Origin: Actinomadura montaniterrae
GTDB lineage: Bacteria; Actinomycetota; Actinomycetes; Streptosporangiales; Streptosporangiaceae
Assembly (NCBI RefSeq): GCF_008923365.1
Contig: NZ_WBMR01000060.1
Coordinates: 1-46,900, forward strand
Direction of reading: 5' to 3'
Length of the DNA stretch: 46,900 nt
Shown here: positions 32,311 to 41,792 of the stretch, piece by piece
Layout: every line of letters begins with the position of its first letter
How positions within the stretch are numbered: the stretch's first letter is position 1
The notes under the pieces: model-generated
The model's database searches: none
What the model was told of the DNA's origin: nothing
What the model saw: the letters and a program-made list of their open reading frames with translations, nothing else
Position numbers and translations under genes: made by a program

Positions 32311-33693
32311 TCAGGAGCCGAGAGCGGTGGTGAGAGCAGTCAAAGCAGCTGGCCAAGCGTGGCCTGGTGGCGTCGCGTAGCCGAGAACGAGGGCGTCCGG
32401 GGTCGGTGCGCTGGTGTAGCGGCTCATGTTGTTCACCGCCACGCCCGCTCGGTCAAGGCGGGCGAGCACGTCGTGGGCGCCCTCAGGCAGCGGCACCACC
32501 GCATGCAGGCCGGCCGCGACGCCCGCGGCCCGGCGCGGGGGCACACACTCTGCGAGGGCACGGGCGAGTTCGTCTCGGCGCCGCCGGTAGCGCAGGCGTG
32601 CTCGCCGTACGTGCCGGTCATAGTCGCCGCGGTTGATGAGTTCGGCGAGGACCAGGTGGTCGAGCACGTTGGAATGACGGTCGGCGAGAACCTTCTCCGC
32701 CAGGATGGGGTCGAGCAGGCGCGGCGGCACGACCAGCCAGCCCAGGCGCAGTCCCGGCGCGAGGGTCTTGCTGGCCGATCCGGCGTAGAGAACGTGGTCC
32801 GAGGCGAGGCCCTGCAGAGCACCGACGGGCTGGCGGTCATAGCGGAACTCGCCGTCGTAGTCGTCCTCGAGAACGAGACCGCCGGTGCGGCGGCACCATT
32901 CGAGCACGGCGGCGCGCCGTTCCGCGGACAGTTGCGCCCCCGTCGGGAACTGATGCGCTGGCGTGAGCACGGCCATGTCCGCCTCGAGCGCCACAAGCAG
33001 GTCAGTGCGGGCGCCGTGGTCGTCGACGGGGAGGTCCAGCAGGGTCAGGCCATTTCGGACCAGCGATTGGGACACCTCCGGCAGGCCGGGAGATTCGACC
33101 GCGACCCTCATGGCGCCGGACCGCGCGAGCACGGCGCCCACCAGCGCGACCGCCTGCCGGTACCCGGTGCACAGCACCACGCGGTCTGGGTCGGCGTCCA
33201 CGCCGCGGACGCGGGCAAGATAGGCGGCAAGCGCACGGCGGGCAGTCTGCGGGCCCCGCGGGTCACCGTAGCTGAGGGCGTCGGACGGCCCCGCGCCCAA
33301 CACGCGCCGCGTCGCCGCCAGCCATGCGGCACGCGGGAAGATGCCGAGATCCGGCCGGCCGGGGCGCAGATCGTACCGCGGGCCGGCCTGCTCGTCGTTC
33401 GTTACGGGTGCCGTGGTGCGGCTCGGGGTTCCCGCGACGTACGTGCCCCCGCCGCGACGGCTCGTCAGATACCCCTCAGCGACGAGCTGGGTGTAGACAT
33501 CGGCGATGGTGTTGCGGGCGACCCCGAGCTCTACCGCGAGCTGACGGGAGGAAGGCAGACGTGTTCCCGCCTCAAGTCGGCCGCCGCGTACTGCGGTTCG
33601 CAGCGCATGCTCCAGCCCGGCACGCAGGCCGGTTCCGCAGGTCCGCTCCACGTGCAGGTGCAAGTCCACGCCCTGCTTGGCCCAAGAGCTCAT
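32311..33693 (-). CDS. MocR/PdxR-type regulator (GntR HTH fused to aminotransferase fold)
   Basis: 460 aa. The GntR winged helix (LRTAVRGGRLEAGTRLPSSRQLAVELGVARNTIADVYTQLVAEGYL) is followed by a linker and a fold-type-I aminotransferase domain. The PLP-lysine motif YAGSASKTLAPGLRLGWLV and the PLP-contact LEDDYDGEFRYDR are present, so PLP binding is expected. MocR proteins regulate PLP, GABA or taurine genes. ATG 33693 (MSSWAKQGVDLHLHVER) is chosen by family N-terminus. It is divergent from an MFS transporter, probably its target. Confidence 0.92.
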   Translation of the reverse strand: MSSWAKQGVDLHLHVERTCGTGLRAGLEHALRTAVRGGRLEAGTRLPSSRQLAVELGVARNTIADVYTQLVAEGYLTSRRGGGTYVAGTPSRTTAPVTNDEQAGPRYDLRPGRPDLGIFPRAAWLAATRRVLGAGPSDALSYGDPRGPQTARRALAAYLARVRGVDADPDRVVLCTGYRQAVALVGAVLARSGAMRVAVESPGLPEVSQSLVRNGLTLLDLPVDDHGARTDLLVALEADMAVLTPAHQFPTGAQLSAERRAAVLEWCRRTGGLVLEDDYDGEFRYDRQPVGALQGLASDHVLYAGSASKTLAPGLRLGWLVVPPRLLDPILAEKVLADRHSNVLDHLVLAELINRGDYDRHVRRARLRYRRRRDELARALAECVPPRRAAGVAAGLHAVVPLPEGAHDVLARLDRAGVAVNNMSRYTSAPTPDALVLGYATPPGHAWPAALTALTTALGS

Positions 33694-33769
33694 ATCCTGA
33701 TTGGACCATGAGCACAGGCCATGCTCGCTCCTAGCGTCCTTCCTAGTCGATCGACTGGGGAGGTACGCG
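33694..33769. promoter_or_regulatory. MocR/MFS divergent control region
   Basis: Contains GAGCA-N7-TGCTC (33710-33726), an inverted repeat, and the ribosome site GGGAGG (about 33757-33763) for the MFS gene. MocR operators are often direct repeats, so the inverted repeat is only a candidate. Confidence 0.4.
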
Positions 33770-34945
33770 GTGAAGAGCCCTCGGGCGTGGATACTTGCAC
33801 TGATGCTGGTGCCGGCTGCCGCGAACGGGCTGGGGCGGTTCGCGTACGGACTGCTCGTTCCGGCCATGCAGAACGATCTCGGCTGGTCCAGCCTCACTTC
33901 CGGCTCGCTGAGCGCCGCCAACTCTGTCGGCTATCTGATCGGCGCGATCATCGCCGACCGTGCCCTGACGGTATTCGGCGAGCGCAACGCCGTTCTCGGC
34001 CCGCTCGCCGTAGCCACGCTGACCGTCCTTGCGTGCGGCGCGACCGGCGACGTCATAGCGCTGGCAGTCCTCCGGCTGGTAGCGGGGGCTGCAGGCGCTG
34101 TCGCCTTCGTGGCGGGTGCCGCAGTGTTGACGAGGCTCACCGCCGAACGCGAGACACGTGCCTTGGGCTTGTATTTCGCCGGGCCCGGGCTGGGTATTGC
34201 GGCCTCTGCTCTCCTCGTCACACCTATCGCGGTCGCCGGCCACTGGCGGACGGGCTGGCTATTGGACAGCGTGTTGTGTGCGGCGTGCCTGGCGCTGGTC
34301 GCTCCAGTGCTTGCACGGATGCCGCTAGCGCAGCCAGTGCTGAGCGGCCCGCGATCGTGGGAACGCCGTCGCGTCGGCGCGCTCCTCGCCTCCTACGGGC
34401 TGTTCGGCGCGGGCTACATCACCTACATGACCTTCTCCGTCGCCTATCTGCGCGCCAACGGGCGAACGCCGAGCCAACTCGAATGGTTTTGGTTCGCCCT
34501 CGGTGTGGCCGGCATCGTGATCGGTCTGACGCTGGCCGCGCCCTTGAGCCGGATCCGCGGAGGCAGAGGCATCGCAGTGACAGTTGCGACGACCGCGCTG
34601 GCCTCAGGCCTTCCCCTTCTATCGAGCAGCAGCACGGCCGAGTTGGCCTCCGCCGCACTGTTCGGCAGCTTCTTCTCAGTCAGCGCCACCGTCACCGCAG
34701 CCGCCCGCCGGAGCCTGCCACCCACCCAGTGGCCGCCCGCAATCGCTGGCCTCACCGCCGCCTTCGGGATCGGGCAGTGCGCTGGCCCGGTCATTAGCGG
34801 AGCAGTGGCCGACGGCCCGCACGGGCTGCGGGCTGGCCTGCTCACCGGCACAGTGCTGCTGGCGGCGAGCGGGGCGTGCGCCCTGTTCCACCCGTCCCTC
34901 TCTTCCCTCGCAGCTGAGCCGGCCACCGAGACAAATCCGCGGTGA
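33770..34945 (+). CDS. MFS transporter, YbfB/YjiJ-like
   Basis: 391 aa, about 12 membrane helices. The N-terminus ANGLGRFAYGLLVPAMQNDLGWS is the signature of the YbfB/YjiJ family, and the loop ADRALTVFGERNAVL replaces the usual motif A. GTG 33770 has GGGAGG about 6 bp upstream. Substrate unknown; divergent control by a PLP-binding MocR regulator suggests an amine, amino acid or vitamin B6 compound (inference). Confidence 0.9.
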   Translation: MKSPRAWILALMLVPAAANGLGRFAYGLLVPAMQNDLGWSSLTSGSLSAANSVGYLIGAIIADRALTVFGERNAVLGPLAVATLTVLACGATGDVIALAVLRLVAGAAGAVAFVAGAAVLTRLTAERETRALGLYFAGPGLGIAASALLVTPIAVAGHWRTGWLLDSVLCAACLALVAPVLARMPLAQPVLSGPRSWERRRVGALLASYGLFGAGYITYMTFSVAYLRANGRTPSQLEWFWFALGVAGIVIGLTLAAPLSRIRGGRGIAVTVATTALASGLPLLSSSSTAELASAALFGSFFSVSATVTAAARRSLPPTQWPPAIAGLTAAFGIGQCAGPVISGAVADGPHGLRAGLLTGTVLLAASGACALFHPSLSSLAAEPATETNPR

Positions 34946-35089
34946 TGCTTCCATCTCGCGGGAGCATGGATTCTCGATACGCCCGACTCCCTCCATCAAG
35001 CGTGTCCACGGGTTGGCTAGGGTGCACAACAGAATGACGCTCCTATGTCTGCGCAACCGGTGGCCGGAGTGCCGTCGAGCGAATGATCA
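34946..35089. other. Spacer, no gene
   Basis: No supported feature between the MFS gene and the IS110 relic. Confidence 0.4.
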
Positions 35090-36010
35090 TCTGGTGAACC
35101 TCGCGCGCGACGTTAGCGCTTGAGGCAGGGGACGGTCTCCTACTTGGTCTTGCCCTCGGCCGTGCGGCGGGCGACGTGGTCTTTGGTGCACTGGTCCATC
35201 CGGACGCGGGTCAGCACGATCGTCCAGAGGGCGTTGTTGGTCTGGCGATTGCCGCCGCGGTTGAAGCGGTGCCAGCCGCTGGTGAGGCTGCTGCCGGGTG
35301 GGCAGGGGCAGTGGCGTGGGCCCGGCCATATGGGCTAGCTGGCCTCGCTGCGCAAATGCTGCGGGTTGTCGCCCGCCGTAACCAGCAGCGTGACCGCGAT
35401 GCCCGGCCCGATGGCGTCCAGCTCCAGCAACGCGGGCGCGCAGCGGTGGACGAGCACGTCGATCACGGCGTCGACGTCGGCCCGCTCCTCGTTGAGCATC
35501 TTGCAACAGCGCGCCAGGCGGCGCAGCGCCTTCTTCACGCTGGCGTCCGGGCCGTCAGTGCCGAGGCGTAGCCGCAAGCAGTGTTCGATGAGGTCACTCT
35601 TTCTGACGTTGCGGGACCGGTCGCGCAACTCATCAGATGCGGAGACAGGGACGGAACGTATGGCGTTGATCGCCGAGGTGCGGGCCTTGATGGCTCCGCG
35701 TTTGACGACCTGGAGGGTCCGCAGAGCCTGAGCCTCCACGTCGCCGTCGCGGTGCTTGGGTGCGGTGTCGAGCTAGTCGGCCAGAGCGCTCTGGCCGCGC
35801 GCAGGCCGTCGACGTCGACCGCGAAGCCGCGCAGCTCCTCGCCGCGCGAGTGCGCCACTCCAGCGATGTGGTGTGGCCCTCGCCGGTCGTCGGCACCGTG
35901 ACGTCGCCGAGTCTGCGGCCCCGCTCGCCCAGGGCGACCGCAATGTTGATGTCCCTGATGGGTGTCGACGCCCACCCAGACCTCCCAAGCCGTGCGGGTC
36001 GTTGATGGTC
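35090..36010 (-). pseudogene. IS110-family transposase, decayed
   Basis: Minus-strand pieces in order: GVDTHQ, DINIAVALGERGRRLGDVTVPTTGEGHTT, RGFAVDVDG, VVKRGAIKARTSAINAIRSV, DELRDRSRNVRKSDLIEHC, CKMLNEERADVDAVIDVLVHRCAPALLELDAIGPGIAVTLLVTAGDNPQHLRSEASFA and RRTAEGKTK near the end. This covers the DEDD/RuvC-like N-terminal part and the transposase_20 part of IS110. Multiple frameshifts and stops. Confidence 0.85.
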
Positions 36011-36466
36011 ACGTCGCCTCTTCTCCTGTCGCTCACGGAGTCGGTGACGGGCGGAGCTGCTGAACATCACTGGTATAGGCCGTGCTGGCTAGCGCGGTTA
36101 AACTCCTACCAAGTCACTACGTGGCCCATTTCGGGCACCACTGCGCCGCCCCAAGTTCCTTGGACGGCGGGGCAACGACTGGACACCGGGGCAGCGTGGA
36201 GGCAGGGGCCAGCACGAGGCGAGCGGCGTGTCGTTCACCGGCTCATCCCACCACCAGGACGTTCTTCATTCGGACCGCTTCTGGTGATCCGCCGCCCGGC
36301 CGACAACTCATGCGAAAGGCACAGAAAGTCTGTGCGCGAGCCTGCGTCAAGTGGGCAGCGGAAGCTGAGCGCCCCGCCGCCGAAGCCGACAGCTCATTTT
36401 CAAGGCACTGACCTAGGCACGCCTCTATAAAAGAGTCGGCCCTTACGGCGAAGCGATTCTACAACC
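36011..36466. other. No supported gene
   Basis: About 455 bp with no recognised frame on either strand. Confidence 0.35.
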
Positions 36467-36775
36467 ACCAGTGTATGTGATGCGAAATGTGGTGATGGCC
36501 GGTATGGTGTGGGGTGCGCAAGGGTGAGCGATCCCCATGGATCGTGCCGGCAGCCTGTGGGATTGGACCGAGCCGCTGCTGCCGAAGGTGGAGCGCCGTG
36601 AACGTCACGTCGGGCGTAAGAGCCACAACCCGGCAAGCACAAGAAGCTGTTCACGACACCACGCCCAGGTCCGCACGCGGGCGAGCAGGGTACGGCGACG
36701 CTCAAAGGCTGGCGCATCCTGAGGAAAGCTCGCTGCTCGCCCGGCCGCGTGACCATCGCCGTCCCCCGGCCGCCA
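36467..36775 (+). pseudogene. IS5-family transposase with internal deletion
   Basis: The left part repeats the leader and N-terminus found at 20240 (RKGERSPWIVP, EPLLPKVERRERHVGRK). After about 36650 it jumps to the C-terminal signature GTATLKGWRILRKARCSPGRVTIAV. The whole central DDE domain is deleted, leaving a ~0.3-kb MITE-like relic. Confidence 0.78.
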
Positions 36776-37182
36776 TCGCCCACCGGAACACTTCGAACGC
36801 CGCCGCCAGGGAATCGAGATCTCGAACGCCGGCTAAAGACACCGCCTGGCGAGAAGATGACCAGCAAGCCTGGGACCGGCAACGGCCCTCGCGCCATGGC
36901 CACCCCCGCAACCTTACTCTCGGCCTGTTCGGCACCGACAGCGTCATCCAGATCAAGTAGGCCGCGCAAACGATCGACCGGAACTTTCTACGAGCTCTCC
37001 GCTACTCACCTAGCGTCAGGGGCAGAGTTCACCCAACGACTTTGAAATCACCTTGGCACTGTCGAGGCTCGCAATCCAACAAGTCCAGGGCACTATCGTC
37101 TGGCGCCAACCTGAGCGCAAGACTCGACAGCACGATCTTGCGTTATTCTGCAGAAAGCCCCATGATCACGTGGGATGCGCTC
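36776..37182. other. No supported gene
   Basis: About 400 bp that becomes AT-richer towards the orphan gene at 37183. No recognised frame or terminator. Confidence 0.35.
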
Positions 37183-37869
37183 TTAAAATCGACTGAAGTC
37201 GGCCGGTGAGATCCAGGTTCTTCGGCGATGGTGGACTTTCATGTGCTCAAATGCGGCATCCGCGATCGCAGCAAGCTCTTCGGCTTCAAGATAAACGAAT
37301 TGACGGAATAGTCTGCGGAACTTTCGGTATTGCTGGCACAGGGCAAGTGCTTCCAGGGCTTCCGCTATCATGGGCGATACATAGTATTGACATCCCTGGG
37401 GATGTTCATTGGTGATGGCGTGTTCGCTCGATACCGAGCATTCCTTGACTAGTTCGGCCAGATTGAAGAGTCGAGGATATCTTTCCATGGCCTCCCATCT
37501 GCCCAATGGCACCTCGTCGAAGTCCGGCGGTGGTTTCGTGCCGACCTGTCGCATCAGTTGCGCCAGCAGGGCGAGCAGACCGGGAATGCTGCCCGCATGT
37601 TCCCGTGCTGCGATCTGCCAGGTCGACTGCACGCTGGACCCGGCTTGCGCGAGCAAGGTGTCCTCATGGGTCTGTGACATATAGTCAAGTTCGGCTGCGA
37701 CAAAGTCGACTCTGGCGGAACTGAAAGCCGTTTCTATATAGTCAGGGCAAAGAAGACGTTGATAACGTAGCACTTCCCATTCTATGGGGTCCGGTGATCC
37801 ACCGGCGAGCGACGTGATCAGTCCGCAAATGGGACGACGAGTAAAGAAATCCCTCTTCCATTCGGACAT
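37183..37869 (-). CDS. Orphan protein of unknown function
   Basis: 228 aa, apparently soluble and mostly helical. The start at 37869 (MSEWKRDFFTRRPICGL) is set by GGAG four bases upstream and a TATAAT box about 35 bp upstream; the frame is open further back only because it runs into an IS5 relic. Notable stretches are PIEWEVLRYQRLLCPDYIETAFSSARVDFVAAELDYMSQ and ALALCQQYRKFRRLFRQFVYLEAEELAAIADAAFEHM. No catalytic motif or family is recognised. Codon use is clearly AT-richer than in the core region, and the gene is intact amid wreckage, so it was probably acquired. Confidence 0.72.
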   Translation of the reverse strand: MSEWKRDFFTRRPICGLITSLAGGSPDPIEWEVLRYQRLLCPDYIETAFSSARVDFVAAELDYMSQTHEDTLLAQAGSSVQSTWQIAAREHAGSIPGLLALLAQLMRQVGTKPPPDFDEVPLGRWEAMERYPRLFNLAELVKECSVSSEHAITNEHPQGCQYYVSPMIAEALEALALCQQYRKFRRLFRQFVYLEAEELAAIADAAFEHMKVHHRRRTWISPADFSRF

Positions 37870-37902
37870 GAAACTCCAGACAAGGCCATGCGATGCCCTT
37901 TG

Positions 37903-37908
37903 ATTATA
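37903..37908 (-). promoter_or_regulatory. Perfect -10 hexamer TATAAT for the orphan gene
   Basis: Minus-strand TATAAT, just outside the 3' end of the IS5 relic, placing transcription start about 27 nt before ATG 37869. No convincing -35 box is seen. Confidence 0.5.
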
Positions 37909-37924
37909 CAGCTGCTTTGATGGG

Positions 37925-38575
37925 TCGATGAGTCCCTTTTCTGCATGCAGCTTCGCGTAGGGTGAAGAACGTGGGCGGCTTTGGCGATGTTGCTGGCTCG
38001 TCAGGGGCAGCAACGTAGCTTGTGCAGGAGCCGCCATGCTTTGTGAGCTGGGCGTTGGCGCGTTCACCCTGCCCGCGCAGCCGCGCGTGCGCACGATTGG
38101 CGGTCTTTTGAGACTCGGGCCTGCCGCGTCCCCGGTGCGGCGTGAGGACGTGCGCGCCGGCTCCTGATAGGTCTTGTCTGCCAGCACGGGCAGGCGAGTA
38201 CCGGTCAGCGCGCGGACGATGCCCCAGATCCTTGCGGCCGCCAGGTCGTGCACCGCCCCGCTCAACGGCCTCGACACCCACGGCAGTTCGCCGTTCGGAT
38301 CGGCGACGACCTGCAAATTCCTTCCGTGCTTGCGATGCTTTCCGGAGTAGAAGGGTCGGTCGACAGCCACCCGATCAATCGCAAATGAGCGTGCCGTGCA
38401 GGATCAGGTACCCCAGCCGGTCACGGCATGCCCGGGACAACACGGCGCCCAGGTTGGGCGAGCGGTCTGCCCAGCGCGTCGAGGGTCCGTTGACATAGCG
38501 CCAGGCGGTGGACGTCGACACAGCGAACCCAGCGCTCATGGTGTGGGCTCACCGGAGCCGGGCTCAAAAGGAAGG
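37925..38575 (-). pseudogene. IS5-family (HTH plus DDE_Tnp_4) transposase, decayed
   Basis: Minus-strand order: FAVSTSTAWRYVNG (HTH), LGYLILHGTLI, then after a 1-nt shift VAVDRPFYSGKHRKHGRNLQVVADPNGEL, SGAVHDLAAARIWGIVRALTG, LADKTYQ. After another shift come ANRAHARLRGQGERANAQL and finally LLHKLRCCP...SNIAKAAHVL. The element is nearly full length but broken by at least three frameshifts. Its end abuts the promoter of the orphan gene. Confidence 0.85.
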
Positions 38576-38673
38576 GCGGTGCCGACCTGATGCAGGGAGT
38601 GGGAGAGCCGTTCGGCGGCGTCGTCGACCTGAGCCGCCGCGTCCTCGGCTGCAACATGCCAGCGTTGGGGAAA

Positions 38674-39420
38674 TCAGGTGAGCACTTGTGCACAGTGCGC
38701 GTTCCAGCCGCCATGGCCGGTGCGGTCAACGGCCTGCAGGATCAGGTTCCGGGCGGCTTGCTCCCACAGGCTCCGCTGGTCGGCGACAGCGGCCGGACCC
38801 AGCGGGTAGGCCTCAAACCCATCGGCGAAAATCTCCAGCCACGCGCGCCACTCGCACAGCGCCCGCGACGACGCGGCCGAATGCTTCTTCCGGCGTGGTG
38901 ATCGAGTCCCGCGGGCAGCGCCAGCTGCCGACCGGGCTGCGGTCGAAGTCCCCCTCGTCGCGGGCCCATCGCCAGCCCACGGCCCAATGGCCGTAACGCT
39001 CGACGAGGACGTATGACGTGGCGTCCGCCAAGAGTTTGCCCTCGCAGTCGCCCCAGGTGTTCATCTCAGGGTCGGTAAAGGAGACCTCGGGGCGGCGAGG
39101 CACACACGGGGCCAGCCCAGCATGCGGCGCGGAGCTGGGGTGGATCCACAGGTCGGCGTCGCGCCCGTAGATGCCGATCGTGACGGTGGACTCGGTCGCG
39201 GAGAACGAGGTGCGGTGCTATTCGGCCGCGCTGCGCGCGGCGGTCATGACGCGACCGCGCAGCCGCACCGCCTTGCGCCGATCGCCCTCGCCTGCGGGGC
39301 GTCGGTGGTCAGGTAGGCCAGGAACGGCGGGGCCGGTGCGGCGGCTGGGCAGCCCGGCTCGGGTTCGGCATCGAGGGCGCGCCACAGGTCCGCGCGTTCG
39401 GTGCTGGAGGCTGCGACCGG
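38674..39420 (-). pseudogene. Decayed gene of unknown function
   Basis: A continuous coding pattern can be followed across frames. It runs STERADLWRALDAEPEPGCPAA, PPFLAYLTTDAPQARAIGA, then MTAARSAAE, an in-frame TAG, and HRTSFSATESTVTIGIYGRDADLWIHPSSAPHAGLAPCV. It continues MNTWGDCEGKLLADATSYVLVERYGHWAVGWRWARDEGDF, SWRCPRDSITTPEEAFGRVVAGA, then ALCEWRAWLEIFADGFEAYPLGP and NLILQAVDRTGHGGWNAHCAQVLT. Two single-base shifts and one stop. No family recognised. Confidence 0.6.
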
Positions 39421-39553
39421 CCGGATCGTGCCGCAGGCCGAACGCCTCGCCGATTCTCACCCCGCAGTCCAGCAGCAGCGCGAACAGCAGCCGGTCGCGC
39501 AGGTGGTCGCAGGCGATGGTCAGCGACCGATCATTCGGTAGTTGGGCCCTCAT
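39421..39553 (-). pseudogene. Tyrosine recombinase (phage integrase) fragment
   Basis: LTIACDHLRDRLLFALLLDCGVRIGEAFGLRH contains the G-x-R-x-GE box with the first catalytic Arg of tyrosine recombinases. Only about 40 residues remain before the unrelated decayed gene begins. It may be what is left of the enzyme that inserted an element into the region. Confidence 0.7.
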
Positions 39554-39695
39554 TAGAGGTCAAATCATGGTTGCGCGGTGGAGGGATCGATCCTTCCCGA
39601 CTGGGAAGGTAGGCGATGCCGCCGTCACAGCTCGGTCAGGGGAGCTGGAACTGTGAACTTGCGATCGATCAGCCGGGTGCCTCTTGGGCAATGGA
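39554..39695. other. Spacer, no gene
   Basis: No supported feature. Confidence 0.4.
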
Positions 39696-40253
39696 TCAGT
39701 TGGCTGCGGGGCTGAGCAGATCGCGGTAGTCGGCGCATCGCACGGTGCGGCCTGGTCGGCCGTCGAAGATGTTCAGTTCGGCCTGGTTGATGCCGGGGAT
39801 CGCCTGCGCGGTGCAGGCGATCTGCGCCTGCCAGACGCGGGGCCATTTCTCCGGCCGGATGGTGGTCTGCAGGGCCAATGTGATGGTGTCGGAGTCGCCT
39901 GTTTCGCCGACGGCCCTTGGTGGGGCCTCGGGTGGATCGATCTCGTGCAAGGACGGGTCGGGCAGTCCGGTGACGATTCCGACACCGGGCAGTGTGCTGC
40001 TGAGCCCCGCGCTGCGTTCTTTGTCGGTGACGCCGTACCCGAGCTGCCACAACGGCATCAGCGGAGCACCCGGTAGTCCAGGCCGGACCACCGGCACGAG
40101 CTTGCCGTTCCTGACGAAGTAGACGGTGTTGTTGACGACCGGGCCCCGCGCGGTGGGAAGCGACCCCACCTTGGTGGCGTCGGATGGCTGGAGGCCGCAC
40201 CCGCACACCATGGCCAGGACGATGAGCACCGTGAGCGCGTTCCTGCTCCTCAT
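39696..40253 (-). CDS. Lipoprotein with GerMN-like domain
   Basis: 185 aa. The signal peptide ends in a lipobox (VCG-C19). The segment NNTVYFVRNGKLVPVVRPGLPGAPLMPLWQLGYGVTDKERSAGLSSTLPG resembles a GerMN domain, as in LpqB/GerM proteins. Its ATG overlaps the stop of the sensor kinase (ATGA), the same order as mtrB-lpqB, so it may modulate the kinase or envelope from outside. Coordinates and frame are intact although the kinase upstream is frameshifted. Confidence 0.75.
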   Translation of the reverse strand: MRSRNALTVLIVLAMVCGCGLQPSDATKVGSLPTARGPVVNNTVYFVRNGKLVPVVRPGLPGAPLMPLWQLGYGVTDKERSAGLSSTLPGVGIVTGLPDPSLHEIDPPEAPPRAVGETGDSDTITLALQTTIRPEKWPRVWQAQIACTAQAIPGINQAELNIFDGRPGRTVRCADYRDLLSPAAN

Positions 40254-41661
40254 GATGTTGCTTCCAGGGGCAGCCAGAGGGTGAACACCGCACCCGCCTC
40301 ACGTCCGGCGGACACCTCCAGCGTGCCGCCGTGCAGCAAGGCGTTCTCTCGCGCGATCGCCAGGCCCAGTCCGCTGCCCTCGCTCGCCGAGCGGGCCGCG
40401 CCGGCCTTGACGAACCGGTCGAAGATCAGCGGCAGCAGGTCGTCGGGGACACCCGGTCCGGCGTCCGCGACCGACAACTGGAACCCGGGCACGCCGTCGC
40501 GCCGCAGGCGGCGGGCCTCCAGGCGCACCGGCGGCCGTCCGTGCCGGAACGCGTTGCCGACAAGGTTGGCCACGATGACGTCGAATCGGCGCGGATCCAC
40601 GCGCGCGACCAGGTCGTCGGGGACCGTGACCGTAACCTGGTCGGACCAGCCGCGCGCGCCGAGAGCGGCCGCGACGGTGTCGGCCACGACCACCTCGTCC
40701 GTGACGAGCGCGGCCGCGCCCGCGTCGATCGGCTGATCTCGATCAGGTGCTCCACCAGAGTGCCGAGCCGGCGCGTCTCGGTCACCACCAGCCGCGCCGC
40801 CGCCGGGTCCGGGTCGGTCTCCAGCACGTCGGTGAGCGCGGTCATCGAGGTGAGCGGGGTGCGCAGTTCGTGCGAGACATCCGCCACGAACCGGTGCGCC
40901 GCCGCTTCCACCGCGCGAAGCCCGGTTACCGTGGTCTCCAGAGCGATCGCCGCCTGGTTGAACGCGCGACCCAAGTCGGCCAGCTCGTCGTGACCCCGGA
41001 CCTCCACCCGCGTCGTCAACTCGCCCTCGGCGAGCGCCCGCGCCCCCGCGCCGAGACGCCGCACCGGGCGCAGCAGCCCGTGCGCGGCCGCCAGCGCCAG
41101 CCCCAGCCCGAACAGCAGCGCGGCGGCATCCGCCGTAGCCATCGCTCGGGTGAACGACCGCAGGTCGGCGGCCTCCCGGTCCAGGTCGACGCTGACCAGG
41201 ACGATCGGCGGGGTGGTGCGCCGCGCGTCGGCCACGCGGTATCCGGCCACGGATGTCCCGACCAGCATGTACAGCCCGCCCGCGTACCGCACCCGCTGGA
41301 CGACCATGGCCCGCGCGGCCCGCGCGGCGAAAGCGCCCGGCACTGGCACATGCAGGCACCCGGGAGAGGGCGAAAGCGCCGGCCGGGTCAGCGGCGGCGT
41401 CACCACGCAGGCCCGCTGGCGGCCGTCGGCGCTGCGCAGCGCCGCCTCCAGGGTCCCCGCCAGCGTCCGGCCCGCGTCCACCGGCATCCGCACGGGCACC
41501 AGCCGCGCGACGGTCTGCCGCACCTGGGACGTCACCGCGTCCTGAGTGCGTTCGAGCGTCGCGTTCCGCATCAACGGATACCCGACCCCGGACGCCAGCG
41601 CCGAGGAGAGCAGCGCCACGGCGGCGAACGCGGCCGCCGCCCGCATCCGCAGGCTCGTCAT
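40250..41661 (-). pseudogene. Sensor histidine kinase with one frameshift
   Basis: From ATG 41661 (MTSLRMRAAAAF): TM1 about residues 5-28, a ~125-aa sensor domain, TM2, then HAMP (RPVRRLGAGARALAEGELTTRVEV). HisKA with VADVSHELRTPLTSM follows. After EISR, near 40730, one base is missing. The other frame carries DAGAAALVTDEV, the N box VANLVGNAFRHG, G1 DAGPGVPDDLLPLIFDRF and G2 GSGLGLAIARENALLHGG. All domains are preserved, so this is a very recent mutation or a sequence error. No response regulator remains upstream; transposase relics begin there. Confidence 0.85.
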
Positions 41662-41792
41662 GCCGACCGATCGCCCACCACGTAGAGAACGCTCATCACC
41701 GGGCAAGTATCCAACGACCGTGATCGTGTAGCGGCTATGTCCCGAAATCCAGACATCTTCCGGAATCACGCTCGCCCGATGGCTTGCGCAGA
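41662..41792. other. Junction upstream of the kinase; expected response regulator absent
   Basis: Only about 130 bp separates the kinase start from a transposase relic. No receiver or winged-helix motif is seen. Confidence 0.4.

Noticed and set aside
32266..33711. A 481-aa plus-strand open frame over the MocR regulator
   Set aside because: Shadow of the MocR gene, whose HTH and PLP motifs are clear on the minus strand.
37040..37140. CTGTCGAG ... CTCGACAG inverted pair upstream of the orphan gene's 3' side
   Set aside because: Arms of 8 bp about 70 bp apart can arise by chance and no gene or promoter relation is evident.
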